DNA of 64,000 nt from Diospyros lotus. Taxonomy: Eukaryota > Streptophyta > Magnoliopsida > Ericales > Ebenaceae. The DNA lies in NCBI RefSeq assembly GCF_014633365.1, contig NC_068350.1:36819119-36883118 (forward strand), read 5' to 3'. The notes under the pieces are model-generated. The model had not been told where the DNA came from, made no database searches, and was given only the letters and a program-made list of their open reading frames with translations. Positions 24,254-36,900 of the stretch are shown in pieces. Numbering within the stretch: the first letter of the stretch is position 1; each line of letters starts with the position of its first letter. The translations under genes were made by a program, and so were the position numbers.

Positions 24254-24426
24254 CAAGACCGACTGTGAGGCATGTGCCTAGGACCTCAACTTTTTGAGGT
24301 TAATAAATAATTATTTTAATTTTATGATTAAAACAAAATTAATAAATTTTTAATTTTTTATTAAAGGGTTGGGGGCCTCTAAATTAATGATAAGCTAGTG
24401 CCCCCTAACCTCTTAAGTCGGTTCTG
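24254..24426. mobile_element. Small non-autonomous hAT element, copy 2
   Basis: 173 bp with related tips CAAGACCGACT and (complement of the right end) CAGAACCGACT. It is flanked by GTTTGATT at 24246-24253 and GTTTGGTT at 24427-24434, seven of eight bases identical. Tip sequences match the other two hAT copies in the window. More diverged, hence probably older. Confidence 0.75.
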
Positions 24427-27400
24427 GTTTGGTTTACCATAACTAATTGAACTTGTCTGTTCAGTTTTTTTCTTGCATCGATTCGATTTAGTTAATTTTT
24501 TTAAAAAATTTAGTTTTGAGTTTTTTTTTATTGGAAGAATCGAATCGATTAAATTTTAAAATAATATTGTTTTGATATTTATAAAATAACATCGTTTTCT
24601 TTGATCTTGTTTGTTTTTTTTATCAATTATTTTAGTTTTCTTCAATTTATTTTTATATTTTTTTCAATTTAATCGGTTTGATCCAACTTATATGGTTTGA
24701 TTTTGAATTTTTTGATTATTGATTAGTTCAAATTTTTAAATTAATTGATCAATTTAATTTATTTTTACTCTTTAATTCAATTTTACTCCTTAATTCAATT
24801 TAATCAATTAATAAATTCTGGTCAGTTCAACTGTTTACACATCCCTGTTTTGTGACGTCTCTAGAATCGTCAGACAAGATAAAAGTGAATAGAGTTCTAC
24901 TACAAGACCAGAAAATCTCACCAAGAAATTTACATAATAGGGTCAAAAAAACTAAAATACCCTCGCCCCCAATGCAAATTTGCAAAGATGCCACTGCACA
25001 ATTTCACCTCTCTTATCTCTTCTTTCTCCCATGGCTGCGCACAGAGCCCTCACATCCCTCATCTCTCATTTCTCCCATGGCCAAGCGACCGCAATCGCTG
25101 CGCCTCGCCTCGTCGCTTCGCCGCGATGATACTGGTGGCGAGGGGACGAGACGTGATGGTCGACGATTGTGCGACCATGGGAAAAGGGAGAAAAGAGGGA
25201 CGTGAGGGTTCTGTGTGTGACTATGGGAGAAGAGAGAGAAGAGAGAGGCGAAGGCTAAAGAGGGTATTTAGGTCTTTTTAACCCCATTTGGTAAGCTCAC
25301 TGGTAACTTCCTCGGGCAAAGTAGTGTTTTCTAAGTGAATATATGTGCAACAAACGTTTTAGACAGAGAAAATTATACACGCGCAAGACATACGCGTTGT
25401 GATTTAAGATCCATCCACATTATTGGAAACAGAGGCCAGCTGAGGCAAACTTTCCTCATTATTCCCATTTTACACCCAATATATAAAATTACGGTTTTGC
25501 CACCCCTTTTTTTTCCCCTTTCTATAGCATGGAAATTTGAAAGTTACTCAATTAACACACGATATTCTATCAGGACCACTCTATACTCAACGTTCCAACA
25601 CGCGTTCAATCCAGGTAAATGGACACGTGATTTATGGGTTAAAACGACCCCTATAATAAACTTAAATTATTGATAATCGTATAAAGATAATCTCGATCTA
25701 TGACTTTATGGTAATCAAATTTTCAAACATGTGTAATGAATTATTTGCGTTATTCTCGAGTTTTTTGCCACCAACATTGACAAGACATTTGTTAAAATAT
25801 ATTTAATATTTATTTATTTTAATATTAAAATATTTATTATTAATTAATAAAAAATACAAAATAATACATTAAATATACCTTAATGAGCATTTTAAGATAC
25901 TTGTTAGTAAAAAGCCTATAAAATTAATGTATTTAACATATATTTAAATTTGAATTTAAATAATTTAGATCACGTGACAAAAAAAATCAATTGTAAAAGG
26001 AAAATTACTTTGAAAGAAGACCCGAACAAACTTATAAACAAATATTTAGTCGAGTACTTAAATAAGTTTATTCACGAGTTTGAATCGAGTGTCAAACTCA
26101 AGCTTGGTTCATTTACTTATTGAATTTAAAATTTAAACTCAATTTATTTAATTAAATAAATAAACGAGTTTGGACAAATACTAAATCGAGCGATTCATGA
26201 GCAGCTTCGTTCATTTAGAATCTTAATTAATAATAAAATAAAATGTTAATGTAATCAAAATTTAAAATGATTGACTTAAAAAACTTTTTAAGTATTATAC
26301 TAATTGCATTAATTATGTTTCTTTAATTACTTGCTTAATTCAAAATGGACCAAGTAAGCAAATACAAGTTAGGTTTTACTAAGCTTGGCAACATTTTTAG
26401 AATTAGGGTGCGTGTGATTGCAAGGGTGGAATTTGAGTGGAAAGAAAATGAATTCCAGGGAATTGAATTTTAGGGAAAATGAATTCCTGAAAATTGAAAA
26501 TTTAAGCTGTTTGATTGGTATAATTTTTTACCTGGAAAATGATGTTATTTTCTATCTTTTAGTGTTTGATTGGTAATATTTTTCATAGAATTTGATTATT
26601 TTCCTGGTATTTCGTGTTTGAAAGGTATTATTTTTCATGGAATTCAATGATGAAAATGTATTAAGAAATAGTAAATATTATAAAAAATTAAAATAATAAT
26701 GTATTTTAAATTAATTAAATTATTTTCTCAAAAAATGAAACTACAAAATTATTTTTTTTTTGTTTTCTGAATGAATTAATTTATATATAATTTTTGACAT
26801 ATTCACTTTTTATATATTTATATTTATTAATTATTAAATTTTTGACATATTCACTTTTTATACATATATTTATATTTATTAAATAACCATTTCCCCCCCC
26901 CCCAAAAAAAAAAAAACTAAACCCCTTAGCCTGGCCTGCTCGTCCCAGCGGCCGCCCTCCATTTTTCAATTGCCAATAAAATTTCATCTCCTCCCCTCAA
27001 TAAATTTGATTTCCTTAATTTGAAAGAAAATGGCATCACGTGACCATTAATAGGAAAATGAGTTCTCTAGAAAAAAAATGTTATCAAACAATGCAAAAGT
27101 TAAAAAATGGGTGAAAAAAAATACATTTTCCTTGGAAAATTTGGACTATCAAAGGCGCCCTTAGTCTTAATTGCTTGACAAATTCAAACTTTGTTATTTA
27201 TAGAATTCACACACAAAAATAATAATTTTATCACACTTATAATAATTAAAACTTTTATTTTCTGATCCGTTTCTCATGCGGATAAATATGAGATCGTGGA
27301 TTTATGCTCGAGAATTAGGGGTGTGCAAATTGAGAAGCAAAACTAAATTGAACTAATTAATTAACTCTAAAAATCGAACTAATTGATAACCGAAAAAATA

Positions 27401-28039
27401 GAATTCAAATCTTATAAATAAAATAAAACCAATAAAATCAAATAAAGACAAAAAAAATTGAAAAAAATAAAAATAAAATCGAAGTAACCAATAAAAAACA
27501 CACAAAATTGATAGAAAATGACGTTATTTTATAAATATCAAAATAAAATCATTTTAAAATTCAATCCATTTAGTTAGTTGGATTTTTCTAACCAAAAAAT
27601 TAAAGCGAAAATTGAAAACCAAACGTCTAAGAAAAAATAATTGAATTAAACTGACGTAAGAAAAAAATCAAATTAAATAAACAAATTTAATCGATTTGAT
27701 TCGATTAATTTGAGTAAACCGAACTTTTATTCTCCCTTACCCCTAATCAAATTTCTGAGTGTATTTAGCTATTAGGGTCTTATGGCTTAAAAATGGTTAA
27801 TTTGATATTATGTAAATCCTTGTTTGGTCTTTTGTCTTGTAATTTAATAAAAGGTAAAGTTTAAGCCTTTCAAGCTACTCTAAAGATAAAGAGTTTATTA
27901 TCTTTGCGTGGGGATCATTGCCTCTGATTGGTCAATAATTTCAAACATGAAATATGTCTTTTTGTTAAAAGCTTATTCCAATCAATCCACGCTTTCTTTT
28001 GGAGTTTTTATTAATTTTCTTTTGACATGACTAAATATC
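24427..28039. other. Intergenic AT-rich DNA with dispersed repeats
   Basis: No gene supported. A pyrimidine-rich block of the GGTTTGATTTTGAATTTTTTG type lies at 24430-24845. A possible large MITE spans about 26405-27162, with ends AGGGTGCGTGTGATTG and AGGGCGCCTTTGATAG but no matching duplication. A repeat bounded by TTAGGGGTGTGCAAAT-type ends lies at about 27313-27747. Open frames at 24852-25281 and 25335-25673 lack domains. Confidence 0.45.
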
Positions 28040-28530
28040 TCCTAGAGACCGAAAGGATGAGGAGACATTACGGTCTTTTAGAGACTATAATAAGTTTCGG
28101 GAGATTATAATATTTCGAAACTTGTCATTTAATTTTTTTTTTAAGTCCCCAATAAAGTATAAACATGATAATTTTAACATTCAAAAATTATTTCGAGAGT
28201 TTTGTAAAAATGATAAATGTTATCTATAAAAATATTAATTATAGTGAATTTCAAAATATCGAAAATATTTATTGTAAAGTCACGTGCCTTTCTATAATAA
28301 ATTAACCATCGTTTCGAATTAAGTATTATTTTGATACTGATTTTAATATTATATTTAAATTTTTAATAAAATTTAATATATAAGTTAAATATTAGAGTCT
28401 TTGTGCAGATCTCGTTTTGCGTTCTTTGATTGTTTTCTTTCTTATAAAGTTTAAATAATTTGATGACGATGATATCGATAAATAAATAAATTATTGTGTT
28501 CAAATGATAATAATTTATTTAATTTTAATA
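28040..28530. repeat. Dispersed repeat, copy 1 (partner at 59330-59900)
   Basis: Shares an ordered series of words with 59330-59900: GAGAGTTTTG, then a stretch ending in CTTTG/TTTG with a CGTTC/CGTTT motif, then TTTGATGACGAT and TTATTGTGTT. Overall similarity is moderate and the ends are unclear. It may be a decayed LTR. Confidence 0.45.
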
Positions 28531-30057
28531 ACATATTATCAGATATTTAAATAATATATATTAAATATAGGATAATTACATAACTTTTGAAGATATCTAT
28601 AGTAAATATATAATAATATATATCTATAATACAGAGCTGATTTGTTGCTTGAGGGGAACTAATAAGGGAGTGGTGTATGGGCCCCACCGCCCTTCTCTCA
28701 AATTGCCCGCCTGGAACAATAGTAAACGTTTGGTTCAATATGAAAGGGATTTAAATGGATGCTTCTTAAATAAGTACAAAAAGGCTGCATGCCAACCCCG
28801 AATCCAAACATGTCCTTGCAACGGCGCGTGTCTCTCTCTCTCACTCTCCAGATTATTTGGTGCTCACGTGGCGTCACAATTATTTACAAAATATTATTTA
28901 ATTAAAAGATTAAAATTTGAAAAAATCCATTATGTTCCCAAATTTACTTTGTTTTTTTATATTTTATTAGTACATTCAATATTCAGTATTGTTTTGCTTG
29001 AACATAATAATAAATTTATTAATTAAAAACATCATCGTTAAGTCGTTTAGAATATGTAAGAAAGAGAATAATCAAAAAATACAAAACAATTTTCACATAA
29101 ATATTCAAATAGTTAAAATAGATACTAAATACTTAACTCTTTTAGAATGAGAGCTTATATATTTATAGATATCTTGTTTTTGCTTTATTTGGAATCTCCC
29201 GACTAAGGAAAAATTTACATTTTTAGCTTGGATTGTTATTTTGAACTTTTTGATATTTTAATGAGATTTTGTCAATGACACACCACTATTCATAATTAAC
29301 ATAACAACTACATCTTATTTTCAGTTACAAAAATACCTTATTGGTTGATAATAAGTATATCATAAAGACGTTATTTTCTTTGATTTTGTATGATTTTTAT
29401 CGGTTACTTTGGCTTATTTTAATTTTTTGGCGTTTATTCGGTTTAATCGATTTCGTTTGATTTATATGATTTAGGTTCGATTTTTTTTTATTATTGGTTA
29501 ATTTGATTTTTTTAGTTTGATTTTACTATTCAATTTAATTTTATGAATTAGTGAATTTCGACTATTTGCATACCCCTAACTAAGACTTAGCGTTACCCTT
29601 AATTAAAATATACTCTACACAAAATTATTCACGGTAAAAAATATTTATAATAAATTTTAATTAAATGAATCTTATAAATGGCTTAAGACATGTTTGGGAG
29701 ACATCGAAATCTGTTTACTATCTCTCTCTCTCGCTCATGTTAGGAGTGGGAAATGGGAACATGTGCAGGAAAGGCGTATGGCCAGCCAAACACAAGGCAG
29801 CAGCCAACTGGTTTGAAATTCCGCCGCTGCCGCGACGCGGTGGTCAAATTGTTACTATTTATATTAATTAATAGTAATAGTATAAAAGTAATCTTCTAGG
29901 ATTATGAACACTTTTCGTGAAAAAATATGATTAATTTATCAGAATATATGTAATGGAGGATACAAACTGAATATATAAATAAATAAATACTATTAAAGTG
30001 GTGGTGTTTGTATATATATATTTTTATTACTTGGACGCAACGATTTTGATTGGGTGA
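28531..30057. other. Intergenic DNA upstream of the GT61 gene
   Basis: Mostly AT-rich. A GC-richer patch at 28640-28875 contains a CACGTGG G-box near 28866. A pyrimidine-rich dispersed block at about 29380-29580 ends in GCATACCCCTAA. No gene is supported. Confidence 0.45.
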
Positions 30058-30284
30058 ATGTATCACCTTTGCTTAATTCACGCCGTCTATACTATAGCCT
30101 CCTCCATTGACAGCTCCTCTTTGATTCCTTCTCCCCCTAAAACTCTCTCTCTCTCTCTCTCTCAGGAAAATACCCAGTTGCTTCATTCCCTCTCCTATGT
30201 TCATATAGCCCTCCTTGCCCCTCTGCTTTGTTCACGCTTCATCTAAAATCTCTCTCTGTTCTTCTGTTCTTATCTGAGAAAGAG
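30058..30284 (+). promoter_or_regulatory. Probable 5' leader of the GT61 gene
   Basis: A TATATATAT run at about 30013-30022 precedes a CT-rich leader with a CTCTCT repeat at 30143-30164, typical of plant 5' UTRs. An ATG at 30058 could open a 62-codon upstream frame if transcription starts before it. The first ATG in the main frame is at 30285. The transcription start is inferred, not seen. Confidence 0.4.
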
Positions 30285-30560
30285 ATGGTGCACTACCAGA
30301 GGTATCATCATCCTCTGAGAAAGGGTGTGGAGCTCGTGCTGGTTGGGGAAGAAGAATATGAGGAAATGGAATCTCAAAGTGGTCTTCTTGATTCAATAGT
30401 CTGTGGGAGCTGTGGAATCAATAATGTTAATAGCAAGAGAGCGACTAGGCCCAAGCTTCTCCCCTTCCTCTTCTTTTCTCTTCTCTGCTGCACCTTGTTA
30501 TTCGCTCCTCATTTTCTCTCCTTTCCCCCTGAGTTCGCTGTCTTGTGTAAGAACCTCCTT

Positions 30561-30611
<51 letters not shown>

Positions 30612-32815
30612 ATATTTCCATTTCTCATTATTTTCCTCTTTCCTGATCAGTTTCCTCTTCTGGGTTCTGCAGATTCTTTTGGGCATGAAGATGGAAGCCT
30701 TGTTGCTCAGATGGATGTCAACGCTTCCCTCTGTTCTTCAATCCCCAATGGTTTGTTCTTCTCCTTCTTCTTCTTCCTCCTCCTCTTCTTTTTGACAGGG
30801 TTTGCTCTTTAGTAACTGAGATGGAAAGAAAATTCCAAGTTTGTTCTTTTTAGTTCTTTGGTTTTGATTTTCTAGATAATTAGTTCTGTAGGATGTAAAC
30901 TTTGGTTTTCATTTTTTTTCTCTAGGATTTTGATTTTTTTAATTTTCTTTTCTTACCATTAGGATTTTGAGTTCTGATTTCTTAGGATTGTTTGTGGTCT
31001 CTTTGCATTGATTTAAATCTCCAAACAAAAGATTTTAGTTGCTTCACAGTTCCATCCATGATTTTGATTTTTACCTTCTTTTCTGTTCTTTGGATTGATT
31101 ATGTTGTAGCATGTGGGGATGTGGCATATCATGTGTATGAAAATTGCCATTTTTCACAAACATGATGAATGGATGTATATATGGGTTCAAGTTATTTTTC
31201 TCTCCTCCTATGTTAGGCTGTGTTTGGATTTTAGAGCTAGGTTTTTGGAAGAACAAGCAAAGGAATGGAAAACAAATGTTGTTAGAATCATAAACAATTT
31301 CATCTTCCTTCTGTTTCCAAACACAATTTAGTGTTTTACATACTGAAATGAACAATCAAATTGAAACAATCTTCTAGTGGGACACATACTGAAATGAACA
31401 ATCAAATTGAAACAATCTTCTAGTGGAGTCCCAGTCTAAAGCTCAAACTCAAAAAGTATTTTCTTTTCCATGCAGGAACAATATGTTGTGACCGGAGCAG
31501 CATCCGGTCAGACCTATGTATCATGAAAGGGGATGTGAGAACACACTCTCCTTCCTCATCTGTATACCTCTATACTTCCCGAAACATCAAGGGCTTGATT
31601 GATTATGTCCCGGGATTAGATGAAGATGGCGAGGTCGATGAAGAGGAGGAACTTCAACACGAAAAGCTTAAGCCTTATACCAGGAAATGGGAGGCAAGTG
31701 TTATGGATACCATTGGTGAATTAGACCTAATCTCAAAGAGGGAAAGCTCGGCTACCCTACGCGGGTGTGATGTCCAGCATGATGTCCCTGCAGTGTTCTT
31801 TTCGACTGGGGGCTATACTGGTAATGTTTATCACGAATTCAACGATGGGCTTTTGCCTCTCTACATTACTTCTCAACATTTGAACAAGAAGGTTGTGTTT
31901 GTTATTCTTGAGTATCATAGTTGGTGGTTAACAAAGTATGGTGACATCCTTTCCCTCCTGTCGGATTATGCTCCAATAGATTTCAGTGGAGACAATAGAA
32001 CTCATTGCTTCCCAGAAGCCATCGTTGGTCTGAGAATTCATGATGAGCTCACTGTTGATCCTTCATTGATGGAAGGGGGTAAGACCATTCGCGATTTTCG
32101 CGACCTCCTTGACCGAGCTTACTGGCCTAGAATTAGGGGCTTGATTCAGGATGAGGAAAGAGAAGCCCAGCTGAAGTTGAAAGAAAAGTTGTTCTCTTTA
32201 CCTCCATCATCTGATCAGAACCAGGTTGAAACAAGAGAAGAGCTGCAGGGATTGGAGAAACCAAAATTGGCCATCTTGTCCCGAAATGGGTCCAGTAATA
32301 GAGCAATAACAAATCAAGACTTGCTGGTGAAGATGGCTGAAGAAATTGGGTACCAAGTGCAAGTGCTGATGCCTGATAAAACGTCTGAATTGGCTAAGAT
32401 CTACAGGGCACTTAACTCCAGTGATGTTATGGTTGGTGTCCATGGTGCAGCCATGACTCATTTTCTTTTTCTGAAACCGGGCTCTGTCTTTATCCAAGTG
32501 ATACCCCTTGGAACAGAATGGGCTGCAGAGGCTTATTACGGCGAACCTGCAGCCAAGCTTGGTCTGAGGTACACTGGGTACAAAATCCTTGCTAGAGAGA
32601 GCTCACTGTATGAGGAGTATGATAAGAGTGACCCTGTTCTTACTGACCCCAGCAGTGTGTGCCGTAAAGGCTGGGAATTCACCAAGAAGATCTATCTTGA
32701 TCACCAAAACGTGAGGCTGAATCTTGCAAGGTTTCGAAAGCGGCTAGTTCGAGCCCACGAGTACTCAGTTGCCAAGAAGAAGAACCAGCACTTGCAGCTT
32801 CTTCAATCCCAGTAA
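30285..32815 (+). CDS. GT61 family glycosyltransferase (DUF563), MUCI21/XAT-like
   Basis: A type II membrane protein, expected in the Golgi, that transfers pentosyl or related sugars to xylan or other wall glycans; exact donor and acceptor are not knowable from sequence. Coding exons are 30285-30546, 30673-30750 and 31476-32815, with GT-AG introns and a 559-aa product. Residues about 57-77 (LLPFLFFSLLCCTLLFAPHF) form the single membrane anchor after a short cytoplasmic tail. GTICCDRSSIRSDLCIMKGD (from residue 114) is the conserved GT61 entry motif. FNDGLLPLY and the WWLTKYGDIL region follow, and VGVHGAAMTHFLFL near residue 432 is the hallmark C-terminal motif. Length and motif order are normal for plant GT61. 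No lesions were seen. Confidence 0.93.
30569..30612. repeat. CT/AT microsatellite in GT61 intron 1
   Basis: A CT run passes directly into an AT run just after the intron 1 donor (GTAAGAAC at 30547). Confidence 0.9.
31338..31429. repeat. 46-bp tandem duplication in GT61 intron 2
   Basis: Two almost identical adjacent copies beginning ACATACTGAAATGAACAATC, at 31338 and 31384, about 50 bp before the exon 3 acceptor. Confidence 0.92.
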
Positions 32816-33999
32816 CATCATCAACATTCAAATTTATGATCCTTTTTCGTGTTCTGTAGATTCCCAGCTTCCTCTCTATACATCTATCTACTGTAGATTC
32901 CACATTCTTCTACTTTTCTTTCACCCTTTGGCCACCACTGTATGTATTGTAGATAATTCCCATTCCAAGTTCTTCGGCAGCTTCCATGAAATAAAAGAGA
33001 AATCTTCAGTACCCATGATGTTTGTTTTTTGTTTTTTTACATTTGTTTTGTTTGCCCCGGGAAATGTGTAGAGTTCATGTTAAATGGCAATACGAATTAG
33101 AGAGTTAGAATTTATGTACCCGACTTTGTCTGGTGGGATTAAAGCCTATGATGAGATTTTATGGGCATATTGTCTGGTTTTCTGAGTTTGATATCTAGGA
33201 AATGATCAATGGGTTGAACAATTTTGGGTTGGGATGAGGTTATTTGTCTAATCATGGAACTCATTTTAGGTTCTGAAAGTTACATTTTGGAGGGTACTGG
33301 CAAATGGCAATACATCCAAAAACATGGAAAGCCAAATTTGTCAATGAGGGCCCGTCCCTGGTCAAGTTTGTTCAGTTGGGGCTTTACATCTAATAGTAGC
33401 GTCCGTGGGGTATAGATTTGTCCTTATTTTATTTAATTTTATCAATTTACTGGATCTAGTTCAATTTTAATTTAGTAACTATTCTTATTGATAATGATAA
33501 AAAAAACCAAAGAAAAAGCCTTTTTCATAAACTTGATCATGACTTCATGAACCTAATACTGCAGATATTCTCAAACTTTCTGAATTGACAAGAATGTCAG
33601 CAAGTGGGTATTTCAATCGGCAGCCAAATGCAGCACAACCCAGAGAAAGACATTAAACTTGGACCGTGGCCCTTTTTGGTTGTCTAACTCTAATTACTGA
33701 TGCTTCTTCTCACTAACCAATCCTCTAAAATCAAAGAATGCAATGAGATTAACTTCATTTATCAACCAGTACACAGAAAAATGAGCTGTTGTGGAATCAA
33801 GATGATGAACAATTATTAACCTTTGTGCCTAAAAGCAACAAAATAGTTCTCCTCAAGTCTTCCTACTCCCTGGGTATAGAGCTACATTGACAGGAACTAT
33901 GGCTCTTCCCTAAATCAAATGTCATTGTCATGATATGGGCTTCGAGTGGAAGCACCATTATTCTCCCGTCAGCTCAATACAAATAATCAAAATCTATTG
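32816..33999. other. Convergent 3' region between GT61 and kinesin genes
   Basis: Holds the 3' UTR of the plus-strand GT61 gene and of the minus-strand kinesin gene, which meet tail-to-tail. A candidate poly(A) signal for GT61, AATAAA, lies at 32990-32995, about 175 bp past the stop. The open frame at 33224-33415 has no domain. Confidence 0.55.
32990..32995 (+). terminator. Candidate poly(A) signal of GT61 gene
   Basis: AATAAA in an AT-rich context 175 bp downstream of the stop codon, followed by T-rich sequence. Plant signals are loose, so this is tentative. Confidence 0.4.
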
Positions 34000-36900
34000 T
34001 CATCGCGCCAATGTCTTGGCAGATGGGCGGAGTGGAGGTGGTGTCTTGGAACTCCTAGTTTCAATTGAGCCTGCAAGTGAACAAGCAACAATGTCGAAAC
34101 AGTGTGCAAAGCAAAGGTATGGCAAAGGAGGCTTCTGTGAATTAAAACTTACAGGAGTCGGTTGATTTCCCTCCAAGTGAAGATCTCCTGGACCTGTCTG
34201 ATGTTTGAACCCCACCTGTTAGTGATTGTCGTCTCTGTGCCCTTGCATTAGCCGAAACAGGTGACCTTGCATCACAAATGTTGCGCGTGCCATTGATTGG
34301 AGATGCTTCAACTAGTTTTTGTTGGTTCCTGTAATTTAGCAATGAAATCTTCTTAGAGTAGCAGATCTTTAGGAAGTTCCAACATAATTCATATGGCAAA
34401 ATTTGCCTATATTACAGCTGGCTTGAATATTTGCCTGTAAAGACAATGAGACAATCATGGAAGGGTAATTGAACTTAATACGTACTAATATGCAGTAAAT
34501 AAAAAGCCAAAAGACAATGAGACAATGGTGGGAGGGTAATTGAACTTAATACGTATCTTTGAGGAGTCTCAGCTTGACATTGACAAAGCTAATATGCACT
34601 AAATAAAAAGCCAAACCAAACTGATAAATTCATGGCGTTTAACTACCTTTTTCTCTCATTTCATCCAAAAAACAAAACGAAAAAAAAAAAGATACCTTTT
34701 CTCAGAGCCGTTAATGAGCTTCCCAATTGTACGAAGTGATTTCCTTATCTGAGATCCTTTTCCATTTGTACTGCTGCTAGACAATTCGGGCATTTGAGCC
34801 TCGTTTGAACGGTTGGACTCACCTCCTTTCATCATCATTTGAACTTTGTTTCTAGCAACTTTTGGAGCCTCAGGTGTCTTTGGGAGTTGAAGAGTTGGAA
34901 TTTTTGTTCTACCATCAGTCTTTGCCACTAGGCTACTCTTGTAACCAACGCTAGTTGGGCTGCGGCTTTGATAATGTGCGTCCATCAAGGATACACCATT
35001 ATGGTGCCCGTGTGACTTTGCGGCTGCTCCAACATCTTGAAGCTGGCCATTTTTCATTGAGGACAGCGCTTCGAACAGCAAAGGCTTGGCCACAGCCTCA
35101 GAGAGCTTAATCCGTGCAGAATCCTCCTTGCGAACTAGTCCTGGACCTTCTAAACTTAATCTCCGTGAGCGAGTTTTTACAGAAGGGGTTTTGATTCTCT
35201 TTCTGTCTACAGAGTTCATTGATTTTTCCATTTTCATTGCACTGCAATGTTCAATACTCAACCATTGGGAGCGTGGAGGAGTACGCTCAGTCATTGCTTG
35301 TGGATTGTCAAGTGGTGATCTTGACTCCTTCGGCTTAACAACTTGATCATTCCTCCTTCCTTCCTTGCTTGCCAATGCCTTCTTGAGGCTCTCAATCTGC
35401 ATAGTACAACAACAAAATCCAGTCAATACTTCTAACATTTTATATTGGGAAATTGAATCATGATTCAGAAGAGACCAATGCACAATTAGCTGTTCAACTC
35501 CCATTTATCATTCTGAAATCCAACAATGATATTTCCTTGTAATTAAACAAATTGTACAAACACAAAATTAGTTGAATTAGTTCAACACATAGTTGAGTGA
35601 TAAATAGTAAATTATCATGCTAAAATCAGTTGAGACTAAGACCCCGCATAGAAACATTAGCAAGAAACCACAATTTACATTTTATCATCCTTCCCTCTAT
35701 GGTTAGGCATTCCTTCATTGGGCATATATGCAAACGTTTGGAACATACTTGTTACGTGTAATATTATCAGCCACATACGCTTGGGTGCATTAATTTTCCT
35801 GGTAATCGACTAATTGTTCAATAATACGACAGTGGTTCTCCAGATCATGTCGATCTTAAGTTCTTAATCTATATTATATTAAACCCAAGATAAGCTGCTT
35901 TAAGTTCACCTGATGTCAAGTGAAATTTCAGAATCAAATCTGAAAAAGATGAGCTTTAAATTTCTTAATCTATATAATATGTTTTTAAGGCCTGTCCAGA
36001 GATTATTCCATGATTCTGAGAATAAAAAATTTAAAGACATTGAAACACATGGCATATGCCACCAATAGCATATAGCAGACATATCTACCTGTTCCTTGAG
36101 TTCTATGACCTCGTGGCTCTCTTTGTTCATAGAAGCTGCACCAAGATCAACAGATGAGACCCTCTGAGCAAACTTCAGAGTACTGATTGTTTCCCCAAAA
36201 GAACCTGCTTCAGGACTCACATGAGCAAACATCAATGTTTTTGCATGTCCTCCTGTACAGAATTAAAATTTGTGAGCACATATTTGACTAGTAAACTGTT
36301 AAGGTATGGTGAATATAAGGAGAAAAGGATACATCAATTTACATATCACAATTCACAACCTAATGAGTTCTGCAACAGTAGAGTAAGCTTGCTGTTTCTG
36401 TAAGGAACATGAGAGCTCTTCTGAGCCAAGGCTGTGATCACATCTCCCAAACAAGAAAGGGATTTATTTATGTACTGTGCCTCCTTGAGACCATCCCCTG
36501 CAACTTCTGATTTGCCAACACGTTCACTTCCAGCAAGGTCCACCAAATGGAGGCAACTGCGAATGGTACTGCCAGATATATCCTTCCCATGCACATGTAC
36601 TGTTAAGACACTGCAAATAATGTAGATTGTCCCCATGAATATATAAAGTTAGCCATTTACTTAATTGTTATGATTAAAAACTGCCAACTTTTTTTCTGAT
36701 TGTAACAGCCAAAGTTCCCAAATGAACCGAACTACAATTAAAGCAAAGAATAAACAGACTGTAAAACTTGATTCTTAAAAACTGACCTGTGGGAACGGCT
36801 ACTTTTGTTGTTGATGGCAGTGGAATTGACAGCACGATTCACTTCACCTAGTTTCATCAGGTTAAGCACATCAATGGTGGATTTTACAGAATGCATTGTC

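Noticed and set aside
24852..25281. Overlapping 117- and 97-aa frames rich in arginine and serine
   Set aside because: Low-complexity, GC-skewed patch without conserved motifs; more likely repeat sequence than a gene.
26405..27162. Possible ~760-bp MITE with AGGGYGC-type ends
   Set aside because: Inverted tips are short and imperfect and the flanks do not give a matching target duplication.
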